Shown here piece after piece: positions 22,204-34,393 of a stretch of 64,000 bases of DNA. The DNA is from Spongilla lacustris. Lineage: Eukaryota; Porifera; Demospongiae; Spongillida; Spongillidae. The stretch spans positions 7,469,378 through 7,533,377 of the forward strand of contig OX442424.1 of assembly GCA_949361645.1 (NCBI GenBank). The letters run 5' to 3'. How positions within the stretch are numbered: the first letter of the stretch is position 1; each line of letters starts with the position of its first letter. The position numbers and the translations under genes are program-made. Below the pieces are notes generated by a model. The model was not told the DNA's origin and did not search any database. It saw nothing but the letters and a program-made list of their open reading frames with translations.

Positions 22204-24461
22204 ATTCAGTGCATGGGTTGTTTGTATCAGGGTTTAAGTATTAATTGTGTGACATTTAAATTTTACAGGCATTGTAAAATAACTACACAACAACATCCAG
22301 TACAGGCATCTAAAACAAAACTACTCAGTTCTGAGTTCTTTTATTCTGTACCAAATACAGCTCATGCCTAGCCGTCAGTTTATGTAATGGCTCATGGTGA
22401 TTTGCGTACATATAATATCATTGTCACTGCCTCTGGGGAAGTAAACGTTTTGGAATTTGATTGGGCAGGTATCTCAGGAGAGTCGCACTATCCATGAGAT
22501 ATTAATAATGCTAACAAAAGAGCACAATCAGTATTCAATAGAGCCAAGGTATAAGCACCCAAAAGTTTTAATATTTTTTGACAATTATTTGTGTCTGTTT
22601 CAACAGCAACTGACTCGGAGGAACATAGTCCATCAATAAATGTCCCTTCTATCAGGTCCATAACAATTGATTTCTATTGCAACCCTTGGCAAACAATCTT
22701 ATTAGAAAATTGAGGAAGAACGTCAAGTGTATGAAAAGGAGTTGTGACACACAATATCCAGTAATGTAGGGAGAAGTGGGTTAGTTGTGCCATTGGGTTA
22801 GTTGCCAAACAACACATACTTCATTCTACCACATTGGGCTGGTAAGCTTCTAAACAATGTCAACCATCATGACTTACATGTAAGCCACGCAAACACATGC
22901 AAACCTATACACAAAACCATGCATGCATGTGAAGTAGTTGAATCGCCTCACAGCCCACAAGACAAAGTTGGTTCATCTAGTAAGAAGGTGCATGTATGCA
23001 TAGTAAATAGCACATCGAAACATGCACACATTCACACTCCCAGGACAAGTTTCTCCCTCCTCAGGACAGACATTAGAAAAAGCTTTAATTACTTTATACC
23101 ACCCGTGACCAGTTCCAATTAATTGTCTATAACCCTCCTAGACATTTTTTTTTACCCCCATGACATCAACTATTTTATGCGGTTTTAACATCTTAGTGGG
23201 GCCAGTGATCTGGTCATAATATGGAGGAAACAGCAATCTAGCCTACATGTAGACAGAGCAGTAACCAGTAACTTCTAGACTGGACAGGGAACCAGTAGTC
23301 ACCAAACAGGAACAGCAACCTCCAGACTGAACAAAGAAACCAGTACTAGTCATGCACCAAACAGGAACAGATGAACTAGTACTCAGCAAACTGTTAACAG
23401 GGCTTGGGAATGAAACATTCCTAGGACTCACAAAATAATCTTTAAGAAGAGGGTGGGCATTTATATACAATAGGGCCGTGGATACAATTCTTTGGATAGA
23501 TAGTGAAATATTCAACACATTAGGATCTAAAACTTTACCCAGCTACATTTCAAACACATGACTTACTCGTTGGCACCAACTCCACCCCTCTATTCTTCAT
23601 AGCACTACATACACTCAGGTCTCTTCCTCTCTCATCTAACCTACTTCCTGCCCATCTTGCAGGTGTAGCATTTCTCAATAGGCATACCCAGCCCTGGTGT
23701 TCTGCATAAGGTTACCAACTGTGATTAAGTTTTAATAAAACCCACGTTAAACGAGCCATGAGTGGTTAGGTGCGCTCCATATAAAGGCATCATGTCCACC
23801 TGACTGAGTCTCGACAGTGTACGTAAGCATGCATCAACACAATTTGAATTACCATCTACTCTGGAGTGCATTTCTCCAACTAAATGTTTGTCCGCCAGGA
23901 GATTCTATTATAGTGGCTCGAGGCAGAATGAGAGCTTTGCTTTATCTGGTGTACATATAATTATTAGTGAATTTATTAAGCTGTAAGGCTCTGTGTAATG
24001 CATTGATGCATTTTTTAATATTCAACAATTATATATCAGGCAAACTAAAAGTTATTATTTAATTGCGGCATTGTATAAGTAGCGAAAAACTATGGAACAT
24101 GTTGTACAAGATGTGAGCTTCTCAATCTGGGGGGGGGGGGGGGGAGCTTATATTTATACTTGTGTTTTTCAAATCAGTGTGTGAGAAATTTGCATAAAAT
24201 TATAATTCTGTGACAATTAGTCTCTCCAGTTTCTAACCTTGTCTATGCCCCTGCCTTACTTGCACAAAATCACCTACACATGTACCAGAATGCTCATGCC
24301 ATTCAAATGCATGCTACATAGTCAATTGCACCAATTAATAATCAAATGCTTTGTTGTTCCAAGACCTACTTATTCTGGGTTACTGTGTTATCAAGACAGC
24401 TTGTGGAAATGACATATGCTAGGATCAGGGGACTAGAGTACTCCTCGCCTTTCCTAAGATG
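22204..24461. other. Intergenic, no supported gene
   Basis: Holds degenerate repeats of an ACCAGTA..CAAACAGGAACAG type at 23250-23410 and a G16 run (24129-24144). No recognisable coding sequence. Confidence 0.6.
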
Positions 24462-24754
24462 ACAAGTAAATAAAAAACATTCTCTATGAGAAAGTTGGTG
24501 GCATATAGGATTTGAAGGCGAGGGTGGTGTAAAAAGGAAGGAAACAAGGGTCTAATATAAAGGGAAAATGGAATAGTCCTATATTTAGCACATTTCTACA
24601 TGTAGGATATAATGTGTTGTTCATGTGCTAAATATAGGACTATTCCATTTTCCCTTTATATTAGACCCTTGTTTCCTTCCTTTTTACACCACCCTCGCCT
24701 TCAAATCCTATATGCCACCAACTTTCTCATAGAGAATGTTTTTTATTTACTTGT
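24462..24754. mobile_element. Perfect 132-bp-arm inverted repeat
   Basis: Arm 24462-24593 and arm 24623-24754 are exact reverse complements over 132 bp, separated by a 29-bp loop (24594-24622). It could be a very young foldback element or inverted duplication, or an assembly/cloning artefact. There is no coding signal. Perfect identity implies recent origin or gene conversion. Confidence 0.85.
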
Positions 24755-24784
24755 TTCATTAATTTTTGTTCATACCCGATTATT

Positions 24785-24903
24785 AGTCTCGGCCCCAGAC
24801 CCGTTCACAGCAGCGGATGGATACATCACCGCTATGCGGAAACAGCCCAAGACTTGTGCAAACGATGATCATTGTTACGTACATTTGGGTCTGGGTATGA
24901 GAC
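24785..24903. mobile_element. MITE copy 1 of the GTCTCGTACCCAGACCC family
   Basis: Starts AGTCTCGGCCCCAGACCC and ends GGGTCTGGGTATGAGACT. The inside carries ACAGCAGCGGATGGATACAT, shared with copies at 35915 and 36536. No ORF of its own. Confidence 0.65.
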
Positions 24904-25695
24904 TGAGAAAGAGTAGAGCCTGGTAGCTTAATCGATTCATGCGTGCGTATCAAAGGCTGTGATATCTGGACATGTGTCTAAAACCAAGGTAAAGACATTT
25001 TAAATAGGGGGCTAAAATCAGTTGCCGTACGCTTGTTTAGCCCATCGCGTTCGCCGATCTGAGAGTATCACTCCGGTGCTAGCCCTTTAATGTGCAGTTG
25101 TCATTCCGGGAAAGTTCAGTCACTCTTTTTTGATGTGCAATGTATTATCGCGTCATAAATTAATATTACATTGTTACTGCTACTCCCCAGACCCAATTGG
25201 TGTCAGTGTCACATGATGCACACCATAACTACAACACAACATAGCAACTGCCTACTATCAATGTCTGAAATCATGACACCATAGGCATACACAGGCTTGA
25301 GCAGGGGGCAGGCAAAAATCCACATTCTGCGGCAAAAACAGACTAACTATCCTGCTCCAATACACACAACAACTGCAACAGTCCGTTCTGAGTCGCAAAA
25401 CACCAACATTTTCAAGTCACCACCAGCCATGTCAGCTGAACTCCAATCAAGGACCAAATATAAGCACTCCATTTATTACATTCTGGAGGAAGCTTCAACA
25501 AATCTGATCCATGAAAAGTGTGATGCACCATCACTAACTCCACACACCTACATTGTACACAACCATCACCAAGTCTGGTCCCTAAATCCACTGAACAATC
25601 TCCACAGTACATGCCATCATCACATTGCATTGCCAACCTAAGCCTCTCAAAAATTTCAGGACCAACATCATTCAAACACTACTGTCATCCTCCTA

Positions 25696-26529
25696 TATAT
25701 GGGACAGTGTCCAGCAAAATCGGGCTTGTGGGGTTATAATTTTATCACTATAAACATTGCACGTTGTACTAAACAACACATCTTCGCGACGGTGCAACCT
25801 TTTCCTTTCAAATTTCGTACACTTGTTTCCACACCATTTCTCTGTGTGAAAATTGATTTTTGTGATCTACACCTTTTCCGTGCCGTGGATACAATAATCG
25901 TTAACCCCGCGGGTTAGAAATCCACATTTCTCCACGTACGAGTGTTGAAAACGCGTCAAATTCGGAGTGTGCATAGACGAGTCCTGTAGCTATTGATTTG
26001 TTCTGTTCGTTAGTTTCTGAATCATCCGTTACGGAGATACAGTTGAGCAAACTACAGGCACATTTTCCCGCTTGATTCGCGCCAATGATACAATCACCGC
26101 CTTCCCATTCACTGAGCGGGACGCGATTTGCCAAAATCATTGGCGCAAATCAAGCGGGAAAACGTGCCCGTAGTTTGTTCAACTGTATCTCCGTAACGGA
26201 TGATATAGAAATTAACGAACAGAACAAATCAATAGCTTAAGGACTCCTCTATGTGCAACCCGAATTTGACGCGTTTTCAACACTCGTACTTGGAGAAATG
26301 AGGAATTCTAACCCGCGGGGTTAACGATTGTTGTATCCACGGTATGGAAAATGTGTAGATCACAAAAATTGATTTTCACACAGAGAAATGGTGTGGGAAC
26401 AATTGTACGAAATTTGAAAGGAAAACGTAGTACCATCGCGAAGATGTGTTGTTTAGTACAACGTTCAATTTTTATAGTGATAAAATTATAACCCCACAAG
26501 CCCGATTTTGCTGGACACTGTCCCATATG
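25696..26529. mobile_element. Long-armed foldback element, copy 1
   Basis: Ends in TATGGGACAGTGTCC and its inverse GGACACTGTCCCATA. Arms of about 400 bp run inward on each side with scattered mismatches and meet in a short centre near 26070-26140. Predicted proteins inside are mirror images of each other (for example the FRTLVSTPFLCVKIDFCDLH-type text on both arms) and are not genes. A second diverged copy is at 51288-52088. Confidence 0.8.
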
Positions 26530-28640
26530 TAGAGTACACCAGTGAAATAATGAATTATCATATTCTTTACTTTTAGTTGTGACCTGCACACAGTAAGTGT
26601 TCAACTGAAATCTTAAAAGTGTTGATGGTGTCATACACTGCAGCAACACTGTAAAGTTACATGTGTACATGAGCAAATAAACTGCTTTAATTTGTTGAGT
26701 GTAGATACCTTAGTTCAGGTAAACAGAAGCCATATCAACACCAGCAGACCTAAATATATGTTTGGTCATCAGATAAGATGCAGGAGCAGATACAGAGGGG
26801 GGGGGGGTGTTGCAAATCACTTTTTTTTCTCGCTTGCAGTTGTATGTGACAGCAACCCCCCCCCCCCCCCGCTCGTTGAATTGGCTGAAAGCGGATGGAC
26901 AGCACCCCCCCCCCCCTCCCCCTGCTTGTTGAATCGACTGGAGGTGGACAGCACCCCCCCCTCCACTCGTCTTATTATTAATTATAACAACCCCCCCTTT
27001 TCTGAAATCCGGTATCCACCCCTGAGATGTTCAAAGAAGCAATGAATACAAACATGCATTTACTGCAATCTACAAAGTGACGACTGTACATGTACCTGGT
27101 AAACACTCTACAAGCCCATATACAGGCACTTCCTTCTCCCCACCTGTTACTAGACACTTACGTCACTTCGAACGGATGAATGCAGTATCTTACTGATGTT
27201 CCATTAAGCTTTTGTTCTTTCTTTCAAAGCTCTTTAACCTGGTGTTGGTAGTGGCTCAGTAAATGTCACCTGTACACCACCATTATCTTTTTCTTTTCTT
27301 TATTTACAGCTTGTAGCTTCATTGTGTACCAATTGAAAAATGACTGGTGTATGGAGAAATGAGGTATATGGGCGCTGGTAGCTCCTCTACGAGTGATTCT
27401 CCCATGGTAGCTGATTGCTCATTTGTAGTGAGGCGGATTGGTAGCTGTAGGACCCACTGCTGTATCTTGGTGGTGTTCCATACAGCTGCTATTTTTTTCT
27501 GCTGTTGGTAGAGGCTCACAACTAAATGTCACACCACCATTTTTGCAACTGACAGAAGACACTGACGCACATCTCTACAGAGTAGATAAAGAAACATGAC
27601 TAATACACTCAACTCAATGCAGCATTCATTTACCTTGATATTGGACCAACATCTTTACACTATATCCAGAACATTAAAGCCGTATCAGCTAACAGCAGAA
27701 CACATAGTGGGAAGGGCGGCATGCTCAGGCAGGCCATTGAGACCTATGCATACCTCAACAGGTCTTCAAATGGAGAATGCCCTTAAAATTCTGCAGAACT
27801 ATGTGGCTTGCTGCCGCCATATCTGTCTTGATCCCCCATCAACCTTGCTGTAACACCTATAGTAAATTTTTATAAAATATTATTTTGTATGACCACAATG
27901 ATAACACACAATTTTGCCTCCCACCTCATTTATAGTCAAATATGTCTGAGCTGTCATTAGGATGACTGCATCTCCATATGTGACACACACTATACCTTCA
28001 TTAAACTGCCATTGCATTGCCAAACTAATCCTCTTTCCAATTTCAGGATAAGCACCACACACTTATTGTTCACTTTTGTAGCACCACTGGAGGACCATAT
28101 CAATCTTCTCCATACATGTAGATGTACAGTACTCTTCATGTACTCTTCTATACGTGGAGTACACCAGTCAAATAGCGTATCATGATTTTTATATCCATAC
28201 CTTTGTTTTCCTCTCCAAAGTTACACATGTGACCTGCACAGCTAGGAAGCGTTTTAAAATGTTAAAACAGAATGGAAGAATCAAGTCTTGGAGGTGTTGA
28301 CAAAGACATACATGTAGCAACAATACAAGCAGACTCCAATACAAGCAGGACAGCATGCTTGGTAAACAGAAGCCATATTCAGTCACCGCAGTGCACTTCA
28401 AAGAAACATTGAATAAAATTATGCAGGCAGTGGGAAGGGCTAAACTTCATGGCATGCTTCAGGCAGGCCATTGAAACTTACCATACCTCAACAGGTCTTC
28501 AAATGGAGAATGCCCTTAGACTTCTGTAGAACTATGTGGCTTGCTGACTCCATATCTGCCTTGATCCCCCATCAACCTTGCTGTAACACCTATAGTATGT
28601 ATGACCACAATGATAGAACCACACATGTCTGAGCTGTCAG
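26530..28640. repeat. Degenerate direct duplication between two blocks
   Basis: Segments around 26536-26760 and 27700-27860 reappear in order at about 28150-28400 and 28430-28600, including CAGGCAGGCCATTGA, CTCAACAGGTCTTCAAATGG and GATCCCCCATCAACCTTGC. It also holds G/C tracts (26797-26807, 26856-26870 and following) in a short GCTGAAAGCGGATGGACAGC-type tandem. Probably duplicated non-autonomous element sequence; no gene. Confidence 0.6.
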
Positions 28641-28855
28641 TAGGATGACACCTTCCCCCACACATTAGCTGAATAGAACCGTCTGAGAGAATGTGCAGGA
28701 TGGAGGGATGAGGTTGCCCTGGTCATATGGGCACTATGTCCATGTTGACTTTGCAACGCAAAGGTTTATAAACATTATTTTATAATACATGCACGCATGC
28801 ATGTACATGTTCAAAATACGTATTGTATCACTCAGTCGAATTCGAACATACGTAC

Positions 28856-29309
28856 CTTTGGGGTTTATTGGTAGATATCTTTCTAAGCCCATTATCCTTA
28901 GCTTGCGGTAGCATTTGCTTCGTGCAGCATGTTGATCTGTCGGTCGTTCTTGCAATCGCATTCTTTTCGCCGGAGAAGCGATGGAATCGTCGCGATGTTC
29001 TGCACTGTTCATGGCTTCATTATACTGTTGCCGCTTTAAAGATAGTATTGGCTCGGGGTTCTTGTGATATTTTCCCCACTCAGCAGTTTGCTTTTGATCG
29101 GAGTTCTGGTGATATCGTTCTTCCTCAACGGTTAGTTTTGGCTCGGGGTTCCGATGATATCGTTCTCGAGCTTTTTCTTTGCTCTCTTCTGACGACCGCT
29201 CTTTCAATATTTCCTCTCGCTTTTGGAGGTATTCCGCTCGACGTTTAGCTCTAGCCTTACGCTGACGTGAACGCATTTTGACAAAAAACAGCTTCACTAA
29301 CAAAAGCAA
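28856..29309 (-). CDS. Hypothetical basic repeat protein, first exon
   Basis: ORF on the minus strand; the initiator could be 29309 or the Met at 29276 (MRSRQRKARAKRRAEY). The product is strongly basic and helical, with diverged repeats RYHRNPEPKLTVEEE, RYHQNSDQK and KYHKNPEPIL, followed by SPAKRMRLQERP. Reading on, NPKG is followed by a GTACGT donor at 28855, so this is likely a first exon. Such repeat-bearing basic segments occur ahead of Helitron-like or other mobile-element proteins in invertebrate genomes, but I do not recognise a catalytic domain here. Confidence 0.35.
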
Positions 29310-29512
29310 ACGATATAAACACCTTAACTACGAACAGGAACACCAAGAAATAGCCTCACGTGTAGTTCTAATATTTAAGCTCAAGTAGGTGTGGCTTACA
29401 GCATCTATCATGGCCGTATGGCTTGAAACACACCATTTCTAGCCTGAGCTACTGTAACAAGCGATCCCTATGAACATACTCACTTGTACGGATATAACTT
29501 GAAATTCTGAAC

Positions 29513-29812
29513 CTATTGATACCACTGACGTTCTTTGAAACAGCTCCCGTGTCGAGTTTTTTCCCCAGTAAAGTTATCAACATATGTATTTATGTTATCA
29601 GTTCCAGGTCCAATAGGATCCACGTGTATCTGACTCAAAAGGGCACTACCGCTTGAAATTCTGAACGTACTGGCACCGTTCGCGTCCTTTGAAACGGTTC
29701 TTATCTCGAGTACTTTACAAATAAAGGAAGGAGAAAATGGCCGCCGTTCCGTCTGGGGACGAGAAAAAACAGAATCCCTTTTGTTCTCTTGAACGACACG
29801 GTTTTGCGACAT
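29513..29812 (-). CDS. Small unrecognised ORF with internal duplication
   Basis: About 99 residues starting MSQNRVVQENKRDSVF. DNA around 29640-29710 and 29500-29560 is a diverged duplicate (GCTTGAAATTCTGAAC... CTTTGAAAC...TCGAG), giving similar peptide text twice. No domain recognised. It lies 200 bp upstream of, and on the same strand as, the basic-repeat ORF, so both could belong to one mobile element. Confidence 0.22.
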   Translation of the reverse strand: MSQNRVVQENKRDSVFSRPQTERRPFSPSFICKVLEIRTVSKDANGASTFRISSGSALLSQIHVDPIGPGTDNINTYVDNFTGEKTRHGSCFKERQWYQ

Positions 29813-30128
29813 CAAACAAACACGAAACGGCTCATTTTTGATTTCTTGTTCGATACCGACGACTAGCTAAGCCATCCGATTGATAGGAGTCCCGTTAGAA
29901 GCGGGTCCCGTTTTTTAAATTATATTCACAATCGGGGTCAAATCCTATATGAGAGTTACTAACGTAACTCTCGATAATCTTTGGATTCATAAATGTGTGC
30001 ATTATTATTACTTATAACTATTATCATATATAACCTACACAAGTACTTAGGTAACAAGGAATCGTGATATAATTACTCTTGCAATAGACCTGAAGCTGGT
30101 CAAGGAGAGGCTGAGACTGCCATAGATG

Positions 30129-30956
30129 TCAAAGATAAGCCAGTTTGCTGTCCAAGTAGCCTGGCAAGGAAATGTATAATTTGCTCCCCCCACCCCAATT
30201 GCCATTGGTCTCACCTATGAGGGGGACACATACCCAGCTCACTGCATATGGAATCATCAGTTGGACTTGTGCTTGCGGGCATCTACCATCTGTGGAATTT
30301 GATGTGGCACATGCCTGACTCAGCAGAGTGGGGGGATGACACAATGAAGACAAAAACAGTAAATTTTCCTTCTATCCAATCCCTAACCAAGATATCAAAT
30401 GGGTGGGATCGAGACTCATAAGGTGTCTGTCAGATTGAAACATGCTTGAACTTTGAGACTGAGCCTGATGACAGAACTCTGCAAATACATCCCATAGTTG
30501 GTTGGGGGGGGGGCATAGGAGCCCCCTTTGGAGATATCCAACCCCAACCACCACCTATAGCTAATAGCTGCACCACACTTATCATTGGGGTCCCAACTCT
30601 ACACTGGGCACCACTGAAAGCCAAGAGGTTGCATGGGTTGGCAAGGGATGAGAAGTCTAAAACAAACTGCTGCGAATCAATTTTACCTTTTGAGGAATAC
30701 ATTGAGTCTGTGATAGAGCCGATGATAAGAATATCCTGAGGAGAAGCCAAGTTATGGAAGTTGCTCACAGCATGTTGGTACCTTTGATTTGGGGGGTGTT
30801 ACCATGAATGGCTAACCAAGAAGCCACCTGACAGAAGGCCCTCAGTGCCTCTGGTCCCCAGGCCCCATAGTTCTCCATGCATTGCCAGCCCAACTCAGCA
30901 CACTTGGGATCATTTTCAGTAATGTTTTCTGTGCTCTGCTGCCTTTGCTGAAACAC
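30129..30956 (-). pseudogene. Remnants of RLE-type non-LTR retroelement C terminus
   Basis: Two minus-strand frames keep the family's C-terminal motif: ENDPKCAELGWQC..ENYGAWGPEALR (30765-30956) and SWVCVPLIGETNGNWG (30129-30353). The intervening ORFs are interrupted and unrecognised. They match the better preserved copy at 49313-49906. Confidence 0.55.
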
Positions 30957-33914
30957 CCTGGCACATGCCCACTTCCAACATATTTAGTGTATTAAAAGCG
31001 GGTGATATGATGTTTTTTTTTTTTTTTTTGCATGCCTTTTTTTAATGATTATAAATAAAATAAATGAATAAATAACATACTCAGGCACATGCAAACACAT
31101 AATAGCACACATTCATAAGCTGGTGTGGGTAGTCCAGCCCCATCATCCATGTGAACTGCACTCCTCTCTTTCACTCTGCTTTATTATTTACTACGTAAAA
31201 ATAGAATGCAAATAAGGTCACAAATGCCGGCACACATAAAACCAAGCACACAATCTTGAAAGTATGAAATAGTCCTTGATGAAGCATCGATTTGTTACAC
31301 AATTTGAACATCAGCTTTTTAAAAATACGTTTTCAGTTGATCCTAATCATTAGTATTGTCTTGTCTTCAATGGTTTCAAAATACTGAGAAGAAAGAGTGG
31401 CGAACATGACCAACCTGCATTATTTGACCTTCCCGCTTAAATGCCGGCGAAAGAAGTGTGCGTGATGGCAGTATTGCAGGCAGAAAAGAGGAAGCTTAGC
31501 ACCACAGAAACGATGAGAAATGCAGTGAGTTAGGTTAGGTTTGCATCCCTCTGGCCTATGGATGTTGGGGAGCTGCAGCCCAGCATTGCATTTCACCTGA
31601 CTGAACCAGCATAGGAAATCTATGGAAGGTTGCTTATAAGAGCCAACGTCTCACCATGATGTGTATAACATTGTACTGTGAATGCAACATTCCAAAATCA
31701 ATGTCATCTATTTTAGGACTCAGCTAGACCATGCTCCAGAGATTGGCTCCGAATCGCTGCCTGGGCACGTTTGATGGGACAGATCTAGAAATAAGTGGGA
31801 GGGAACCCTAAAGCGTATTCATTGTACTATTCAGACCCACAAGTGGAAGCTATGTATCAGCGTATATTAAGGCATAGTTCTAGAAACGAGGTTAACTTAC
31901 CTGGCACAAAGGGTACACAGCCAACATTTTTCACCTCCTAATCACGTGCGTAATAAGTTCGCCAGTGATTAGCGGGTGATATCGGAGGCGTAATTGAAGC
32001 GATAAATAACGGATCTGAGTCGTCCTAATGTCTCGTGTGTGAATCGCTCCATCAAGACCACGCCCAAAATGAAGTAGAGCCGTAAGATTTCAAAGTGTCT
32101 CGGTTGTGATAAATTGTTCTGATTCGGACCGAAAAGAATCGCCACCGTTACGGCACTTATATAAACAACCGATTCAGACCATATTAAAAAGTCAGCGATT
32201 TATATAAATTATGTGAATGTAGTGCTTGTTTTATTACACCCAATCGTAATATAAAAAGACTTGTACGGTAACTACATGTATAAAGTCCCAAACGACGGGT
32301 TGAGCTGTTTTTGCTGTGCACCCACGTTACAAGTTTCAGGACAACAATTACAAACGTGCATGTAAAATTCAACGGCATGGTGGATTTGGCTTCATGTCAC
32401 TAGCACTTGATGAAGAGAGTCACCTTGGTAGACGTGGTGTGTAGTTGGGCGGGGCGGACTAGTATCACGTGATCTTTTAGCAACATGGCGGAAAAAGTGC
32501 GAAGTTTGTGAACTACACCAGGCAACTGGAAAGCGCGAGATATTCTGCAAGACTTCAGTAAAGCACATCATCCGCCGCACATTTGGTATGTACTAACTAG
32601 TGTACACGAGGAGTAGTAGCTCTGTATCGAATAAATGCTATAATGCAGTATTTGATTTGTTATAATACTAGTATGCAGGTGGCTCTTCCTGACAGTGAGA
32701 AGTATGCAGGTTCTTCGTCCATGATCCACCCTCATTGTGTACACCCGTGAAATATGTCGAAGACGAGGCAGACAGGTAGGTTATGTTATTTTCCCCCAAT
32801 TATTAATTATGCGCTTGGATGTTTTCAGTTCAGAGAAGCAGGTGTTTTTGTTAATATATGGAGGTTGTAGAGCAAATCCAAACTGCTGTTCTACCAGTAC
32901 TAGCATGATGATGTAAGTGTGTGAGCAAATGTGTATGTTTGATATGTTTTTCTGTAGTCATCTTGTCTCAAGTACACATAAACTCAACCGGAATTATGAT
33001 GTAAGTAAAAGCTATTTTCAATTTCAATTTGTTAAATAACCTCGGGCAACTAATGGGACTGAACAAGTCCCATTTCAGGCTCCAAATGAAGAAGCTACCA
33101 ACTGGGACTTGGCAGTAACTTAAGGTGAAAAGGGAGCGTTGTGTAAGCTATCGAAGGTCAGTGCTGGTAACACTTGTAATGTGTATACAAGTATCTCTCT
33201 ATACATGCAGGATTTTAGGATTGAGAGTTGTTGACCTAGAGATGGCTCTTTGTTACAAGTCAATTGTCTGTAGACGCTCGCTTTCCAAATCTGAAAAGAA
33301 AGTTAAAAACTCACCTGCTTGTACTGTATGCTGCAACCTCAGCTTATAATACTGAACGGTTAGCACTAATAAATTATTATAGACAAGCATTTTAATCACA
33401 TTCTATTCAAAAGCAAAAGTAAGGTGCAAAGCTTCAATTGTGCAAGGAACATCTTTTCCAGGCACCCACTCGTTTTGCTATTGAGGTACGTGCAGCATCT
33501 GTTCAGACAAGTATGTATATATTATATTATTCTGTAAACAAGGTTCAATGGTCTTATGGAGCTGTACAAGTCTGATGTTGTGTTTGTAAAGGTGTGGAAT
33601 CAGACATGTCCGCTAAACCAGGAACGCTGTGCAAGGTGTGTATGCGACTCTGCAGTGTTAAAATAATTTTCAGTATTGCTTTGTTTCATGCAGTTATATG
33701 TATCAACGGCAGCATTGGTGATCACCTCAGGACATGGCACCATCCTTCTTGGCCAGGCATCTGTTAAGTTATCCTACATGTACTTTTGTATAATTATCAA
33801 CACTAGGTACTGATGTTGTCTTATACAGACTATGTGTGTGCATTTATGTTTACACGTGTGTATACATAGTACATGTGTGTGTACATTGTACATGTACATG
33901 CGTGTGTGCACATA
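30957..33914. other. Intergenic, no supported gene
   Basis: Contains a T-rich tract (31012-31030) and AATAAATAACATAC-type sequence (31040-31110) resembling 38330-38380, so a dispersed repeat. Around 32470-33770 there are several AG/GT-bounded open segments (for example 32584 GTATGT and a GTACGT after 33480), but none joins into a consistent frame, so I call no gene. A decayed piece near 31490-31600 may belong to the same retroelement family. Confidence 0.5.
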
Positions 33915-34393
33915 CAGTAGCGGCTCACTAATCAGACCACGCGGTAATAAGACCACTTAACCGCCCGATTATAAGACCACTTCGCCAATCCGACCACCGT
34001 CTAATAAGACCACTAATGTATAAATATTGGAGGGGCGTTTTTGTGTACCTTTCTTTCTCTAAACAGGCGATCATTGAAGTGGTTTCCTAATACAGTTGGT
34101 ACCCACCATGCATTCGATTGCGGGGAAAATCGACGATCCCGTACTAATGGAGTTAGCAATGTCTATGACACACACGAGCCAGCTCTAAGCTTGCTTTACA
34201 ATCCTTGGCATAATTGTTCATCCTTCCAGCTGTTATTTTGTTACAATTCGTTTGTTTATCTGCTACTGGTATCCTAATCAAAGCGCATTTCGAAAGGCGG
34301 GAAACTCGCCAGTAAGACCGAAACGGTCGTATTGGCGAGTTTTACCACAAGATCCGATTGTCCCGGGGTGGTCTTATTAGTGAGCCGCTACTG
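33915..34393. mobile_element. Pogo/Tigger-like MITE
   Basis: Ends CAGTAGCGGCTCACTAAT and the inverse ATTAGTGAGCCGCTACTG, flanked by TA on both sides. Subterminal copies of TAATAAGACCAC/TATAAGACCAC lie inside both ends. The 479-bp length and TA target site fit a non-autonomous Tc1/mariner-superfamily element; the interior ORF (34041-34277) has no transposase motif I can see. Confidence 0.75.

Noticed and set aside
25699..26676. Mirror ORFs GQCPAKSGLWGYNFITI on both strands
   Set aside because: They are the two arms of a foldback element read in opposite directions.
32470..33770. Possible multi-exon gene with several AG/GT-bounded segments
   Set aside because: No combination of the candidate exons keeps one open frame, and the one clear ATG frame stops after nine codons.
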